Below the pieces are notes generated by a model. That model saw nothing but the letters and a program-made list of their open reading frames with translations, did not search any database and was not told the DNA's origin. DNA of 64,000 nucleotides from the NCBI GenBank assembly GCA_029255685.2, contig CM055317.2:73893460-73957459 (forward strand). Direction: 5' to 3'. Numbering within the stretch: position 1 is the stretch's first letter; each line of letters begins with the position of its first letter. This document shows positions 36,994-48,280 of the stretch, piece after piece. The DNA comes from Silene conica. Its lineage: Eukaryota; Streptophyta; Magnoliopsida; Caryophyllales; Caryophyllaceae. A program made the translations under genes and the position numbers.

Positions 36994-37742
36994 CACATAC
37001 ACTTACTGATACACTTCTCTTTCAGAACTTACAAATTATTTCAATGTGTTTGTTGGAACAAGTAATTTGATTTGTTTATTTATTTGCTAATGGAAGTATG
37101 GAGTTGGGATATGGTTATAGATATATGACGTGTTGAATACCGTTAGATTGTGAAAATGGAGGGTTCTGATTTGTTTAGGAGATTTTGGATGATGGGTTCA
37201 ACTTTTGTTCAGGACGAAACTTGTCACTTTTCTTTACTTTAAGATGGTTCACATTTGAACACGTCGTCGTATTTATGGCTTTGTCCTTGCTTTTTGTCTC
37301 TTCTTACTTCTTACAAATCGTTGCTCTAGTGTTTAACTTATTTGCGTTACTGCGTTAGATTAGATTAGATCAGATCAGTGAGGTCGTGTTTCGGTCATAT
37401 GAGTTGTTATATTTTTTCGGTTTGAATTGGGTCGTTATCGACCCAGGCTCACCTCTTATAAAATGGTGTATTGGGTTGGGATTGTTTTTCGTTGGACCAT
37501 TTTTTATTTAAAAGGGTTGTTTGGTTGTCTTTTAAAATTATGGAAATTAGAAAATTTTGGGAAGTGAAAAAATTGAGTGTTGTTTGGTTGCCCAATTTAT
37601 GGAAAATAAAATTTTATGTATAACAATTCTCATTGAAAATGGAAGTATATATGTCTTGACCTTTAAGACAGACCAAATAATGCATAGATAAGACAAACTT
37701 TTGCTCTTCCCTAGACATTTTTATTTTATTTTATGAGGGTTG
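36994..37742. other. CHLP upstream region
   Basis: Holds the CHLP 5' UTR and promoter. A Tourist-like 'gggttgtttggttgtc' string starts near 37,514 and a second 'gttgtttggttgccc' near 37,579. No other gene is seen. Confidence 0.4.
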
Positions 37743-38084
37743 GTAAACGTAGTCGGCGTTTTAGTAAACGTAGTCGGCGTTTTTCAAAAAAAGACGAAAA
37801 TGCCCCTGGACACATTATGAACATTTTATCTCTTTAGAACTTTTCTCTGAAATTCCTCAAAATCCCAACAAATTCATCAAAAACCCAAGAAAATAAAAAA
37901 ACACCAAAATCATCTAAACTCGCTAATTTTCATGCCGGAATCAAATTCAACACAATTTTCGATTAGTTATCGACTTCATAACTTCATTATTTAATTAATT
38001 AGTGTTTAATTAATAGTTACATGTTAGTTTAGAGGTAGATTTCGAAAATTTAAACCCGTTGCGGAAGGACCACGACAATCTCCA

Positions 38085-38530
38085 TCCCCACCATGGAGTG
38101 GACAAAGATATTCATGGTCCATCCAGGGTAGGATGGTGAATGTCTTCATCCTCACCATGGGTGGACCATGAATGTCTTTGTCCACTCCATGGTGGGAATG
38201 AAGACATTCATCATCCTACCACGGTTGGATGATGAATGTCTTCATCCCCACCACGGAGTGGACTAAGACATTCATGGTCTACTCCATGGTGAGGATGAAG
38301 ACATTCGTCATCCAACTGTGGTAGGATGATGAATGTCTTCATCCCCACCATGGATTAGACCAAGAATGTCTTTGTCTACTCCATGGTGGGGATGAAGACA
38401 TTCATCATCCTACCACGGCTGGATGATGAATGTCTTCATCTCCACCATGGAGTAGACAAAGACATTCATGGTCCACTCCATGGTGAAGATGAAGAAATTC
38501 ATCATCTCTACCATGGATGGATGACGATTT
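38085..38530. repeat. Inverted-repeat minisatellite
   Basis: Alternating direct and inverted copies of a module built from 'gatgaatgtcttcatcc', 'ccaccatggagtgg' and 'aaagacattcatggtc'. About four roughly 125-bp palindromic units occupy 445 bp. Because neighbouring halves are complementary, the strand can fold into long hairpins. Open frames across it are His/Asp-rich and are probably incidental or degenerate. Confidence 0.7.
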
Positions 38531-39097
38531 TTATTATTTTTTTAAAAATTTGTTTATTTTCTATCAGTTTTACGTAAATTATTGCCGTTGAACGTAATTT
38601 ATTATATTTAATTAAAATTTATGCTAACTAATTTAAAATTTGCAATGAATAGGATTCGTTCGAGCAATTTGGCGAGAACTTCGTTGATTACAATCCTTTG
38701 TTTGTGACGGATCGTGGGTTTGAAATGCGTGATGAAGCATTTATTTGAAAGGGGCGATCTCCGCTGTCGACAGTATAATCTCAGTAGATAGTTCGAAGTA
38801 GTTATCGATCAAATTTCCGTTGAACTTAGTAGTGTTGTGTCGTTTTTATTACTGTATGTAGTTGCCATTTTCTTTGTTTTAATTAAGACATTTTGTGTTT
38901 TTTTATTTAATTTGTCACTTTTTATTTAATTTGTCACTTAACTTAACAACAAAAACAACAACCACAACTAAAACAACTTAAACAAACTGAAATGAGAAAT
39001 AAACAAAGTAACAGAAATCCGTACTACAACAACTAAAACAAAGTAGTGTCAATCCGTACGAAAACAACTAAAACAAACTGAAATGAGAAAGTCCGTC

Positions 39098-39325
39098 CTA
39101 ATCATCATCACGGCCGAAATGCGGATCCAACTCCGTCATCATCACCCTAACACGACCTAAAAGCGCCTCTTCAGTCGGTTGGTGGAAGAAGGTCTTCACG
39201 TGCCGACTCACGGTCAAGGCGACTTCTGGCTCCTCGTGCATCGGAAGTTTGCGCATGTCCAATCTCAGACCAGGAGGGAAAAAGTACGGGTGAGATACAT
39301 CCCAATACCACTTCAAGTTATTCAT
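39098..39325 (-). other. Unassigned 75-residue open frame in the TIR element
   Basis: The minus-strand frame begins MNNLKWYWDVSHPYFFPPG and ends FGRDDD. The composition looks protein-like, without low-complexity bias, but I recognise no family. Its position inside the TIR element suggests a captured or degenerate element exon. Confidence 0.25.
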
Positions 39326-40042
39326 TAAATTTAATCAGATTTCGATTTAAAATCAACAAGTATCTAACAAGTTCAAATTTGACAAAAAACACATTCTAAA
39401 ACTAATTTCTACAAAAATTAAAGCTACTAATGATATATTCATATCAATATATCACTTACAAACTAATTTAACATTCAATTAAACATTTTATACACTCCTT
39501 TTACAATTACATACAAAAAATTGAAAAAAAGTAGCAAAAAAACATACCTCTGGTGGTGGGGCAAACCGTATTCCGGCACGAGGTGGGGCACCGTGGTGAG
39601 GGCAGGAGGTGGGGGCAGGTCATGGGGGCAGGTGGTGGTAAACGGTGGTGGTGAAGGTGAGTGATGAAGGTAGAGTTTGGTTGTTGAAATTTTCTATTTG
39701 GGTATTCAATATCCCAGGAGCAGCACGACACAAAGAGAGAAAGGGGGAAGGGTAGTTCCGTCTTTTTTTTGTAAAACGCCGACTACGTTTACTAATCGTG
39801 TATCTTATTCATACATATTGATATTACTTGACCCGTTTTAAGTCAAGACGAATATATAGACTTATTGTTCCTACATAATGTTAGAAGTCACTTATCTAGC
39901 TCCTAGATAAGTGCAGTTCCCACATAAATCAAAATTCTCACATTAAACCAAACAATATTTACATCAATTACGTGATTTTCAAGTTCATATGAATTTAATA
40001 TTCTCATACTTAGGAAAAACTTGTTCAGGGGGAAGGGATGTA

Positions 40043-40396
40043 GGGTAACATTATTCGTAAGACTTCCCAAAGTCTTAGACTCTGCCACATTAGATTTCCA
40101 CTAATTTTTATTATTTTTTTATTGTTCAGACTCACCTCAGATGGCTCAGACACACCCAAAATTTTATACATTATCCGTCAGACTCACTTCAGACTCTATT
40201 TCTCCATTTTACTTTTTTATTTACATACTTATTAAATTACTTCTAGTGGGGTCAAGACCCACCAAAGTCTTAAGGAGAGTCTTGGGTTTTCAAGACTCAA
40301 CTTAAGCAAGACTCGGGTAGATTATTGGTAAAATTGAGGGAGTCTTGTCTTAAGACTTTAGAAAGTCTTGTCTTAGGACTCCCAATAGTGTTACCC
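40043..40396. mobile_element. Tourist-like MITE (copy 1 of a tandem pair)
   Basis: Ends GGGTAACATTATT at left and AGTGTTACCC at right. It is flanked by GTA/TTA, compatible with the PIF/Harbinger 3-bp duplication. It shares the 'aagtcttag/ctaagactt' interior with the adjoining copy. Confidence 0.6.
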
Positions 40397-40399
40397 TTA

Positions 40400-40764
40400 G
40401 GGTAACATTATTGGTCAGACCGGCCAAAGTCTTAAAACTCTTACACATCAGCTTTCCACTCACTTTTATTATTTCTTTATTATTCATACTCATCCAGACC
40501 CACTTCAGACTTTATACATTATCTGTCAGACCCACATAAGACTTTACTTTTTTACATTACTTTTTTTTTACAAAAAGAAATGACACGTGGCAACAACTCA
40601 TTGGATAATTTCAATAAAAGGTGGGGTCAAGACTCACCCAAAGTCTTAAGTTGAGACTCAACTTAAGACTTTGTTAAGATTTTGGTAGATTATTGGTAGT
40701 TTTGGATGAATCTTGTCTTAAGACTGGCTAAAATCTTGCCTCAAGACTACCAATAATCTTACCC
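40400..40764. mobile_element. Tourist-like MITE (copy 2 of a tandem pair)
   Basis: Ends GGGTAACATTATTGG at left and CCAATAATCTTACCC at right, flanked by TTA on both sides. The TTA at 40,397-40,399 is shared with copy 1, so one element probably inserted into the target duplication of the other. Confidence 0.65.
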
Positions 40765-40767
40765 TTA

Positions 40768-41820
40768 CAAGGAAAGAGAAGATAGGAGATGAGTGTTTTT
40801 AAATCTTTAGTTTAAATAACAAATAAGGACGGGTTCGTGGAAGGAAATTAAAGATAAACAAATTCTTGTTTCAAACTAATCATATTCGTTTAAATCAATA
40901 AAATTGATTAAATAGTTACCACTTTATATATAAGACAAAAAAATGTCTAGATATTAACAAAAAAACTTGTCTTATCTATGCAAGTGAGGTATATTTGACC
41001 CGTTTTTTTCTTAAAACGGTTATATCCGTTTTAAGAGAGACTCATTGTTTAAGATAACGTGTTTGTATACAATTAAATGAGTCAATTATGTCAAATTCGG
41101 GTATTGGGGTTTGTAATAATTTTGGGTCAATTTGGGTTTGGGTAACAATACAAAGTTCCTTCTTAAAAGATACGAACTGGGCTAAATTTTGGGTCAAAAA
41201 ACTTGGCCCAAACTGGTCTAAGATTACTTTGGGGTGTTATATACCGAGCTATAGGTTTTTTCAGTTCCGAATCATGCGTTCAAATATGAAAGAACAGATT
41301 TAGGCGACTCGGGCCAGCCGGGTTGACCCAATCCAAATTATCCGACTCAAATGCTTATTGTTGAACATTCATTAATATCCCTCTTGATAATAACTTAACT
41401 AAACCAGAAATGACTCCAACTTAGTAAACCCCAAATTAACCCAACCCAATCCGATCGATCCGTTTGCCAGATTTGATGACGGTCTTAAAAATAAGGTTAT
41501 TTGGCTAGTTACTAACATGCATAAGTGTTAAACGATATCACAAAATAATATCGATATCTTTACGATACTATAGGTAATATTATACAGTCTATTCATATCT
41601 TTACTATTCTTATATACCGAATATTTAGTTGCTTCCTTTGTAGGATAATATTAGGCAAGTAGATTTTCTCTTGGTTGTATATATATATCCAATATTTTGT
41701 ATGGTACATTTATCATCAATAATACACAAAACAATAAGTTTCTTCATCAGTTCTTCAATAAGCCATAATACTTGGTAAAACTTTAAATTCACTAGAAATT
41801 TGTGAGTACAACATAGAGAA
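40768..41820. other. Intergenic, no gene seen
   Basis: AT-rich. A 'gggtattggggtttg...tttgggtcaatttgggtttggg' and 'gggccagccgggttgaccc' stretch (about 41,094-41,330) resembles hAT/MITE subterminal text, but no ends were fixed. Confidence 0.4.
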
Positions 41821-41821
41821 A

Positions 41822-42715
41822 GGGGTCGTTTGGTTCGGTAACTTCCAATTATTTAGAGGGATTAGGTAAGTGACCTTCTACATAAATTTTTACCTAATGT
41901 AGGAATCCCTTTACTATAAAAGGGATACCTTTTAGAGAATTCTCATTGACCAAATGATTTAGGGTAATTGGGTCCCACCATCATCTTCTTCTACTAGAGT
42001 ATTTAATTAGTCTCTCTCCTCCAATTTTATTTGCTTTTCATTTTACACACTTTCGATTTCAAAATATTCATTTTCATATGTTAAATTTATGATATAAATT
42101 TTTTATGCAAAACAAAAAGATACAAAAAATAAGAAATGAAAATTTTAAAAAGTACAAAAACTCATATGTTCCAACGATTAGAATTAATAATTTTCAAACT
42201 AAAAAAATAAAGCAAATTCATATAATTATACACAAAATTTAACCTGGATATCCAAATTATAATATCGGGATGAAAAGAACAAAAAAAAATCAAATAAAAT
42301 TAATTATCGGAATAAAAATCATGAATAATCATTTTGTAGGTAGAAAAAATCAACCTCATATAATCCTATATGGTCAGAGTTATTTTTTGGTAGTTAGAGT
42401 GGCGGAGTTTATATTATATGGTTGTATTCATCCTATATATCTATTTGATTAGTCTTAAATAAGAATTTGTTTATTTTTATATTGTCGAACTAACGTTTTA
42501 TTTTTACCTGCATTTAAATTAAGCGTATAAATCATTTATACATTTTAGATTGGTATAATTATAACACTGTAATTATGCCTTTATTTTAAATATATTCATC
42601 TTCTTATTGATGTTTTCAATTTAATAAAATTAAACTCGTGCATTTTTTGCACGAGAGTAAAACTAGTTAAACTTTCATAGGAAGTTCTAATTCCAATGAA
42701 TTGGGCAACCAAACA
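41822..42715. repeat. Tourist-like element probably split by a Helitron
   Basis: The left text 'ggggtcgtttggttcggtaac' and right text 'gggcaaccaaacaagactc' are inverted relatives. Between them lies AT-rich DNA ending in the Helitron 3' terminus CTCGTGCATTTTTTGCACGAG plus CTAG at 42,663-42,666. The Helitron 5' end was not identified (candidates lie around 42,000-42,020), so the nesting is inferred. Confidence 0.45.
42632..42666 (+). mobile_element. Helitron 3' end
   Basis: A perfect hairpin CTCGTGCA/TGCACGAG is followed by 'agtaaaa' and CTAG before a T. The 5' partner is not assigned. Confidence 0.6.
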
Positions 42716-42791
42716 AGACTCAATTTTCTCACTTCTCATGATTTTTCAATTCTCGTGATTTTAGAAGTCGTCTTTATATTACCCAATATAA

Positions 42792-43019
42792 GGCCTCGTT
42801 TGGTTGTCCTACGGAAATTAATTTCCCATGATTTTGCAAAACACGTGAATTGGCCAATTCATGTGAATTGCCTAAAATTCGTTTGGTTGACATCCTGGAA
42901 TTGAATTGACACAGAAATTTCTAATTATCTAGGAGCCCAAGGTAATCAAATTCGAGTTGGGAATTCCTAAAAAAAAAAATCTCATTCACCCATTTTTATA
43001 GGGACAACCAAACGAGTCC
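42792..43019. mobile_element. Tourist-like (PIF/Harbinger) MITE
   Basis: Inverted ends GGCCTCGTTTGGTTGTCC and GGACAACCAAACGAGTCC are flanked by TAA on both sides. It is 228 bp and non-coding. Confidence 0.8.
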
Positions 43020-43022
43020 TAA

Positions 43023-44192
43023 AACTTCAGCTTCTTAACTTCAAATTCCTGATCCGTCTATATGCTGGTGCGTGCACTATTAGAAATTCATGTCATTTTC
43101 GTGGCAATTTGGTGGCAAAAGCAGAACCATTGAGATCCACTAAGAAAGGCTTTAAATTCACACTAACAATCTAACATTATAGTGTTTCTTCAACGCATGT
43201 GTAAGACGAAATGCATGATAATAAAGCTTGGAGAGATGACACAAAAATGCACATATATAGTGGCGACATAGTGGCATGCATCTAACACTATATATCCACT
43301 ACTACACTTCCCATTCCACTTCAGTCTTATATTATGACCTATTTGGGAGATATGTTTTTTTCTCTTTTTAAGTTTGTGTATACTTCTATTTTGCATATTT
43401 CAATGAATTAATGTTATTAGAGTATAAAATTGATTTTGTAATTCCAAAATCAGCTTGAATTTCAAGATAGATTTGTTAGAGTATTAAACTGATTTTGGAA
43501 CTTCAACCAGAATCTCATGCTGATGGTTAAAGTTCCAAGTTCGGTTTTATACTCTAATAAATGTGTTTTTGAACTTCAATCAGAAGCTCTGATGGTTCAA
43601 GTCCCAAGTTTGATTTTATGCTTTAATAAATGCGTTATGTCAAGACCACTTGACACTTTTTAGGCCCTTAAAAATTTCAAAAGTGATTTTATTTGCCGTC
43701 GTCGCACATGCTATTACACGCCTTGGTTGATTCTAAAACCATGTATTTAGATGAATAATAACATAATGAAATTAATTTCTCAACTATATATGGTATGTAA
43801 TGGCCTAATTAAAAAAACATCTAAGCACTCAAATGAGAAAGTTAGGCCTTATTTCTTTTTCTGACTTAATTTCAATTCAGCTTTAACATAGGTCAATTAA
43901 AATTAACTCATTTTTCAGCTTCACTCTGGTCAGCTCAACATCATTCGGTTCAGTTTAATTTAATTCAGATTGACATTTTTCAACCGAAAAGAACCGGAAT
44001 TATGAAGGAAATAAGATTAATTAGATCATATTGCATAATACTAGAGTTAATTACAAAATACGGAGTATATGAGTTCAAGCTCCTATTACATTGAGTAATC
44101 GTTGATCAAGTAAGTAGAGATTATATAATTAATTAATATCACAATCCCATTTAACTTTTAATTAAGCCAATTTTCATAGAGGAATTATTGTG
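43023..44192. other. Intergenic with small repeats, no gene seen
   Basis: At 43,418-43,635 three degenerate copies of 'agagtataaaattgattttg...aacttcaatcagaa' occur, partly inverted. At 43,860-44,000 there is a copy of the 'ttcagttcag' MITE-like family ending 'aaccgaaaagaaccgg'. No coding region is supported. Confidence 0.45.
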
Positions 44193-44763
44193 TTAACAAT
44201 CCACACAACTTCTACCAAATTGAGCTGCTCTTGGAGTGTGACGATCGTTAGCTCCTGATCCAGGGTAGTCTTCAAGCTCCACACCCATCCTTCCTTGCAC
44301 AATTTTCTCTTTATTATCCTGGATTAATATTTAAGTACATAATTAAACATGTTAGCTACAGATGATCTTTCTATCGTTTTATGTCTCATCTTGTGTCACA
44401 GTTGAATGAAATCTTATAGAACTAAATGAGACAGATGATCCGCTATAAGATTAGACGAGGAAGATGTACGTAAATGCCATGTAAACGTACCGGATGGGAT
44501 TTGATTGAAGATTTGATGCTTGCAAGATTACCATGCATTAGACTTGTAGTTCCTACAAAATAAACCATGCAAAAATGATAATAAGTTACAATAATATAAT
44601 CAACTTCATATTACAAAGAAGAAACACATATATTTGACCTAATAATACATACAGCTGATTGTATCTACTTACGTGTTATAGGGATCGCATTCAAGCCGAT
44701 AATAATGTACGAAAACCCGAGAATTAGAACTAGCAATTGGAGAAGAGTTCTTGCCAATGCCAT
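44193..44763 (-). CDS. PSY-like secreted peptide precursor
   Basis: Three minus-strand exons, 44763-44673, 44552-44491 and 44318-44193, with GT-AG introns, give 92 residues. The N-terminus is a hydrophobic signal peptide (MALARTLLQLLVLILGFSYI). Exon 3 encodes ELEDYPGSGANDRHTPRAA followed by a tail ending CVDC. DYPGSGANDRHTP matches the PSY consensus DYxxxxANxxHxP position by position, and the acidic residues before Tyr suit tyrosine sulfation by TPST. PSY peptides are apoplastic growth signals. The precursor length is typical for the family. The C-terminal Cys pair beyond the motif is not part of the consensus. Family assignment rests on the motif, signal peptide and size; splice sites are from sequence only. 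Confidence 0.75.
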
Positions 44764-45355
44764 CCTATTCTACCAAGAAAAAACTAAGTGTAATAAGATG
44801 ATGAAGTTGTTGTTTGTTTTGGTAGTTTTTTGGGTGGAATGTGGTGCAATTTATTGTGTGGGTGGGGGGAGTGTGTTTGAGTGGTGGGAGTAAGCAATCA
44901 ATATCAACAAAGTCAACAATAAAGTTGATATGAATGTGAATTGGAACAAGGTTTATAATTGCAAACAAATATTGATTTTGAATTAATAATGAGATATTCT
45001 CTCAAGTCTTTTTGCTAAATGATCATCCTTTTTGCACTCTCACTTTCGATATGTCGGCCCTAGGATGGTTTTAAGGAGAGTTTCTTTTAAAACAAAAACG
45101 TTAGTTGAAATAAAATAATTAACTAATTAGCTACTACATACAATCATTTTATACAATAAGATAGTCCTTTTATATAGATAAACACTTATACATATTCTAT
45201 TTTTTCCAAGGGTCAAACTCGCCGCTCCTCAAAATTAAAGCGCATACCCAACAATAGGTAGTGGTAAGACAAGTCGGGTTGTTCTAGAGGCTGATCTGGC
45301 ATGCCGACCAAAATTTATTCTAAAGCTGCGGGCGAGCTGCACTTTACTTAATTAT
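44764..45355. other. Upstream region of the PSY-like gene
   Basis: Contains the promoter of the minus-strand gene. Nothing else is recognised. Confidence 0.4.
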
Positions 45356-45363
45356 ATTGTTAA

Positions 45364-45538
45364 AAAATGCGATGAACACTTAGATCAACTGGTAAGAGAT
45401 TGCTCTAACTTGACTAGAGGTATCGTGTTTGAGCCCTAAGAATACAAGATTGTTAAAACTCATGGAAAGAGCTTTATCGCCGTCGTGATCCTACACGGCT
45501 CAAATCCGGATTAAACCGTATGATCTACTTCAAAAAAA
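45364..45538 (+). mobile_element. tRNA-derived SINE
   Basis: A box A-like TTAGATCAACTGGTAAGAG and a box B-like GTATCGTGTTTGAGCCC lie near the 5' end, and the element ends in a run of A. It is flanked by the 8-bp duplication ATTGTTAA (45,356-45,363 and 45,539-45,546). It is about 175 bp and in a different orientation and body from the SINE at 13.5 kb. Confidence 0.75.
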
Positions 45539-45546
45539 ATTGTTAA

Positions 45547-46039
45547 TAATAGACAATTTTTGACCAAATAAAGAATAGTTTCACACTTTAAACAATCTTA
45601 TTCCATAATTTGTGATGCATGTAATTATGTTAGTAGGGTAAAACACCCCAAAAGCTAAGCATATACCCTAATTAAGTTATTGGAATGGTTGAAGCCAAGT
45701 AATGAGTGTGATGAGTAGGTTGGGAAATGTTGAACATGGAAAGATCATAAATCTAAAGGTATCATCACGTAAATACAAAGATGGCTGCCTCGTGAAAATG
45801 AAAATGAAGTTAAATGTCTAAATGATGCTCACTATTAGAGGTGGAGGATGACAAGTTAAAGATCGTAATGATGCGCATCAACATTTTGGGCATGCTGCTG
45901 TAACCTCTCACTATATGCGACCACTATCATTTTTTTTGTTTTGTAAAATCCATCCATATGACCATATGTATATAATTGTTAGGCCGACTTGAAAATACCG
46001 TATACTTGTCTTAAAGTAATATTAGTATTTGAAAGAGAA
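45547..46039. other. Intergenic, no gene seen
   Basis: No coding or RNA feature was recognised. Confidence 0.5.
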
Positions 46040-46090
46040 CTAGTTTTAAACCCGTGTAAAAAATACACGGGTCATAATAACATACGTTAT
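46040..46090 (-). mobile_element. Helitron 3' end, minus strand
   Basis: Read on the minus strand, the hairpin CCCGTGTATTTTTTACACGGG is followed by TTTAAAA and CTAG beside a T. The body must run rightward from 46,040; its 5' end was not found and may have been separated by the Athila insertion at 46,591. Confidence 0.6.
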
Positions 46091-46590
46091 CAATAAATAC
46101 ATAAATATATAAATGATTGTGATTAAATGTTCAATGTTGTAACAATATAAATAACTGAAAATTCAACGTACATATATTTTAATTTGTTAATCATTACCAT
46201 TCGATGCAGAGTATGTTACAAAGTGTATAACAAATTTAAAATGTAACAAATACCGAAAATGCACAGGTTGATTTTTTTAATTATTTTTATTTTAAATTAT
46301 TCCGTACGATATTCAAAGTACTCACAAATTCCATTAGCTTTCAACTTTATTTAACTCGGGTATGATTTATGAGAGATTGTCTTAAGTAAGAGAGATTGTC
46401 TTAAGTAAGACGGACTTAAATGTGAATGCGCGAGGACTTAAAGCCTAATCCGGAACAACTTTTGTTTTAAAAAAAAAGGCCTTTCAAGTTAGTTTATGTA
46501 ATTTCTAGTTAATTTATTTGCTAGCAATATTTTTCAAAGTTTAAATGAGTGTGGAGAAAATGGACTCTTAATAAATCATCGATCGGTTAG

Positions 46591-48280
46591 TGGTGGCCGG
46601 TTTTTGTCGTCGATACCGGCATCAAACACATTTATAAAGAACCCAAATTAAGTAGTATAATCGGGTTATCGTTCGCGAAGACGGTGGGGATAGTTGTATA
46701 GTTATGCTTTAATTTAAGTATGAGTCGGAGTAAAAGGTTTTGGTTTGGAAAAACTAATTAACTACTAAAGCAAGTAAATCTAGATGAAGTTGATGATAAA
46801 GAGGACTAGGGTGTCGGGGGTCACCTAGGTAAGTCGGTAGCCAAACGTAAGATAACGGTCTTGTATCACTTCTATGGTAGGTCTAGGGTTGTCTCTTCTC
46901 TCGAGTTGACAAACCCTTAGGTCGAGTCTAGTCCTAGCTTTCGCTACAAACCAAGCTAACCTAACACACAAGCATGCTCATGAAACCCCAAGACTTTCGT
47001 CTAAAGCAAACAAAGTGAAGACTAACACCCAACCGTCGTTGAGGCATTTCATCAAACACATAACATGCAAGATGCGAAAACTTTAACCAAAGAAGCAAAC
47101 AAGACTAACTCTAGGCATTTTTCATGGCTACTAACTACCCAAGCAAACCCCCTAACCCTAGAATAAGACTACTCACACATGGCTAAGGAATAAACTTGAA
47201 CAAATAAAGTATTAATGCTAAACATGGTGGAAATTAATGAGAGTAAATAATTGAACAAGCAAAACTAAAACAAAATGCAAAGACAAAGTAGAGATTAGGA
47301 AGATTATACCAATAATAAGGAAAAAGCAAGGAACTTGGATTACAACTTGGAAGATTTTCTCAAACCCTCAAATTACAACCCAATAAAAATCTTCTAAAAT
47401 TGCCCAAGAACAAAGCTAAGAGAATTACTAAGAGAGGATTAACTAATATTGAAAGATTAAATAAAGATCTAAGGAAGATTAAAATATTAAGAGAGTTTTT
47501 TGAGTCTAAGTCTAGAGTAATGAAACAGTAAAAAAAACCCTAAAATAAGCTTAAGAATGCGTGATAATAAAATGACACAAGTGCGGGTTTATATAGAGTG
47601 CGGAAATACGAAAAAGGCCTCTCAGCCGGTCGACCGGCTGCCGGTGGTGGACCGGCTGAGAGCCCAAAATCCGACTTCTGACTTTTCTTCAAATGGTCCT
47701 TGATTCCCAGCCGGCCGGCCGGCTGCCGGTCTGGCACCGGCTGGGAGGCTTGTCCTTAACTTCTGATTTCTTCTCTTCTTCTTCTTGGCTACAGGTACCC
47801 TCAGCCGGTTCACCGGCCGCCGGTGGTGGACCGGCTGGGGACCCTTTTACTTGAATCTGCCCAAAAACGACATTTTCTTCACATCTTCTAAATTGGCTAA
47901 GAATGGGATATGCTCCCCAGCCGGCCGGCCGGCTGCCGGTTGGCCACCGGCTGGGAGCCTATTCTTAAGGGGCTGTAACATTTTCTTCAAAATCAAGTCC
48001 AGGTTCCCCAGCCTGCCTACCGGCCGCCGGCTGGGTACCGGCTGGGAAGGCCTGGGCTCTTGCCTTGCTAATTTCTTCATAATTCTTCATAAATCGCTCT
48101 AAATCCGCCTCGATTTCTCTCGTTTCTTCGCCCCCGCCGTAATACCTACAAAAAGTGGATAGAATAGGAATATACGAGGCAACAGACGTAAAAACACCCA
48201 AAGACACGCAAATCGAGGTCAAATCGTGACCGAAAATAAAGAAAACGAAAAGAAAATGACGACCAAAATGGAGCTCATCA
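46591..48280 (-). repeat. 3' LTR of the Athila-type element
   Basis: 1690 bp, essentially identical to 59,606-61,295. It contains five GC-rich modules of the 'cagccgg...accggctg' type at about 47,620-48,050. Confidence 0.9.

Larger units (their letters stand above)
37743..39795. mobile_element. TIR DNA transposon relic with minisatellite
   Basis: The left end has two tandem copies of GTAAACGTAGTCGGCGTTTT (37,743 and 37,764) followed by 'caaaaaaagacg'. The right end is the complement, 'cgtctttttttt' then 'aaaacgccgactacgtttac' (about 39,757-39,792). The interior contains an inverted-repeat minisatellite and, after an AG at 38,652, a 31-codon segment reading DYNPLFVTDRGFEMRDEAFI. That resembles the start of MULE/FAR1-like proteins but is too short for certainty. 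The superfamily is unproven; MULE is the best guess. It interrupts Tourist-like text on either side. Confidence 0.55.

Noticed and set aside
38383-38577. His/Asp-rich plus-strand frame
   Set aside because: Lies in the inverted-repeat minisatellite; the reading is a by-product of the repeat unit.
45364-45440. Possible tRNA gene
   Set aside because: A/B box-like words are present but the cloverleaf is not, and the A-tail with an 8-bp duplication shows a SINE.
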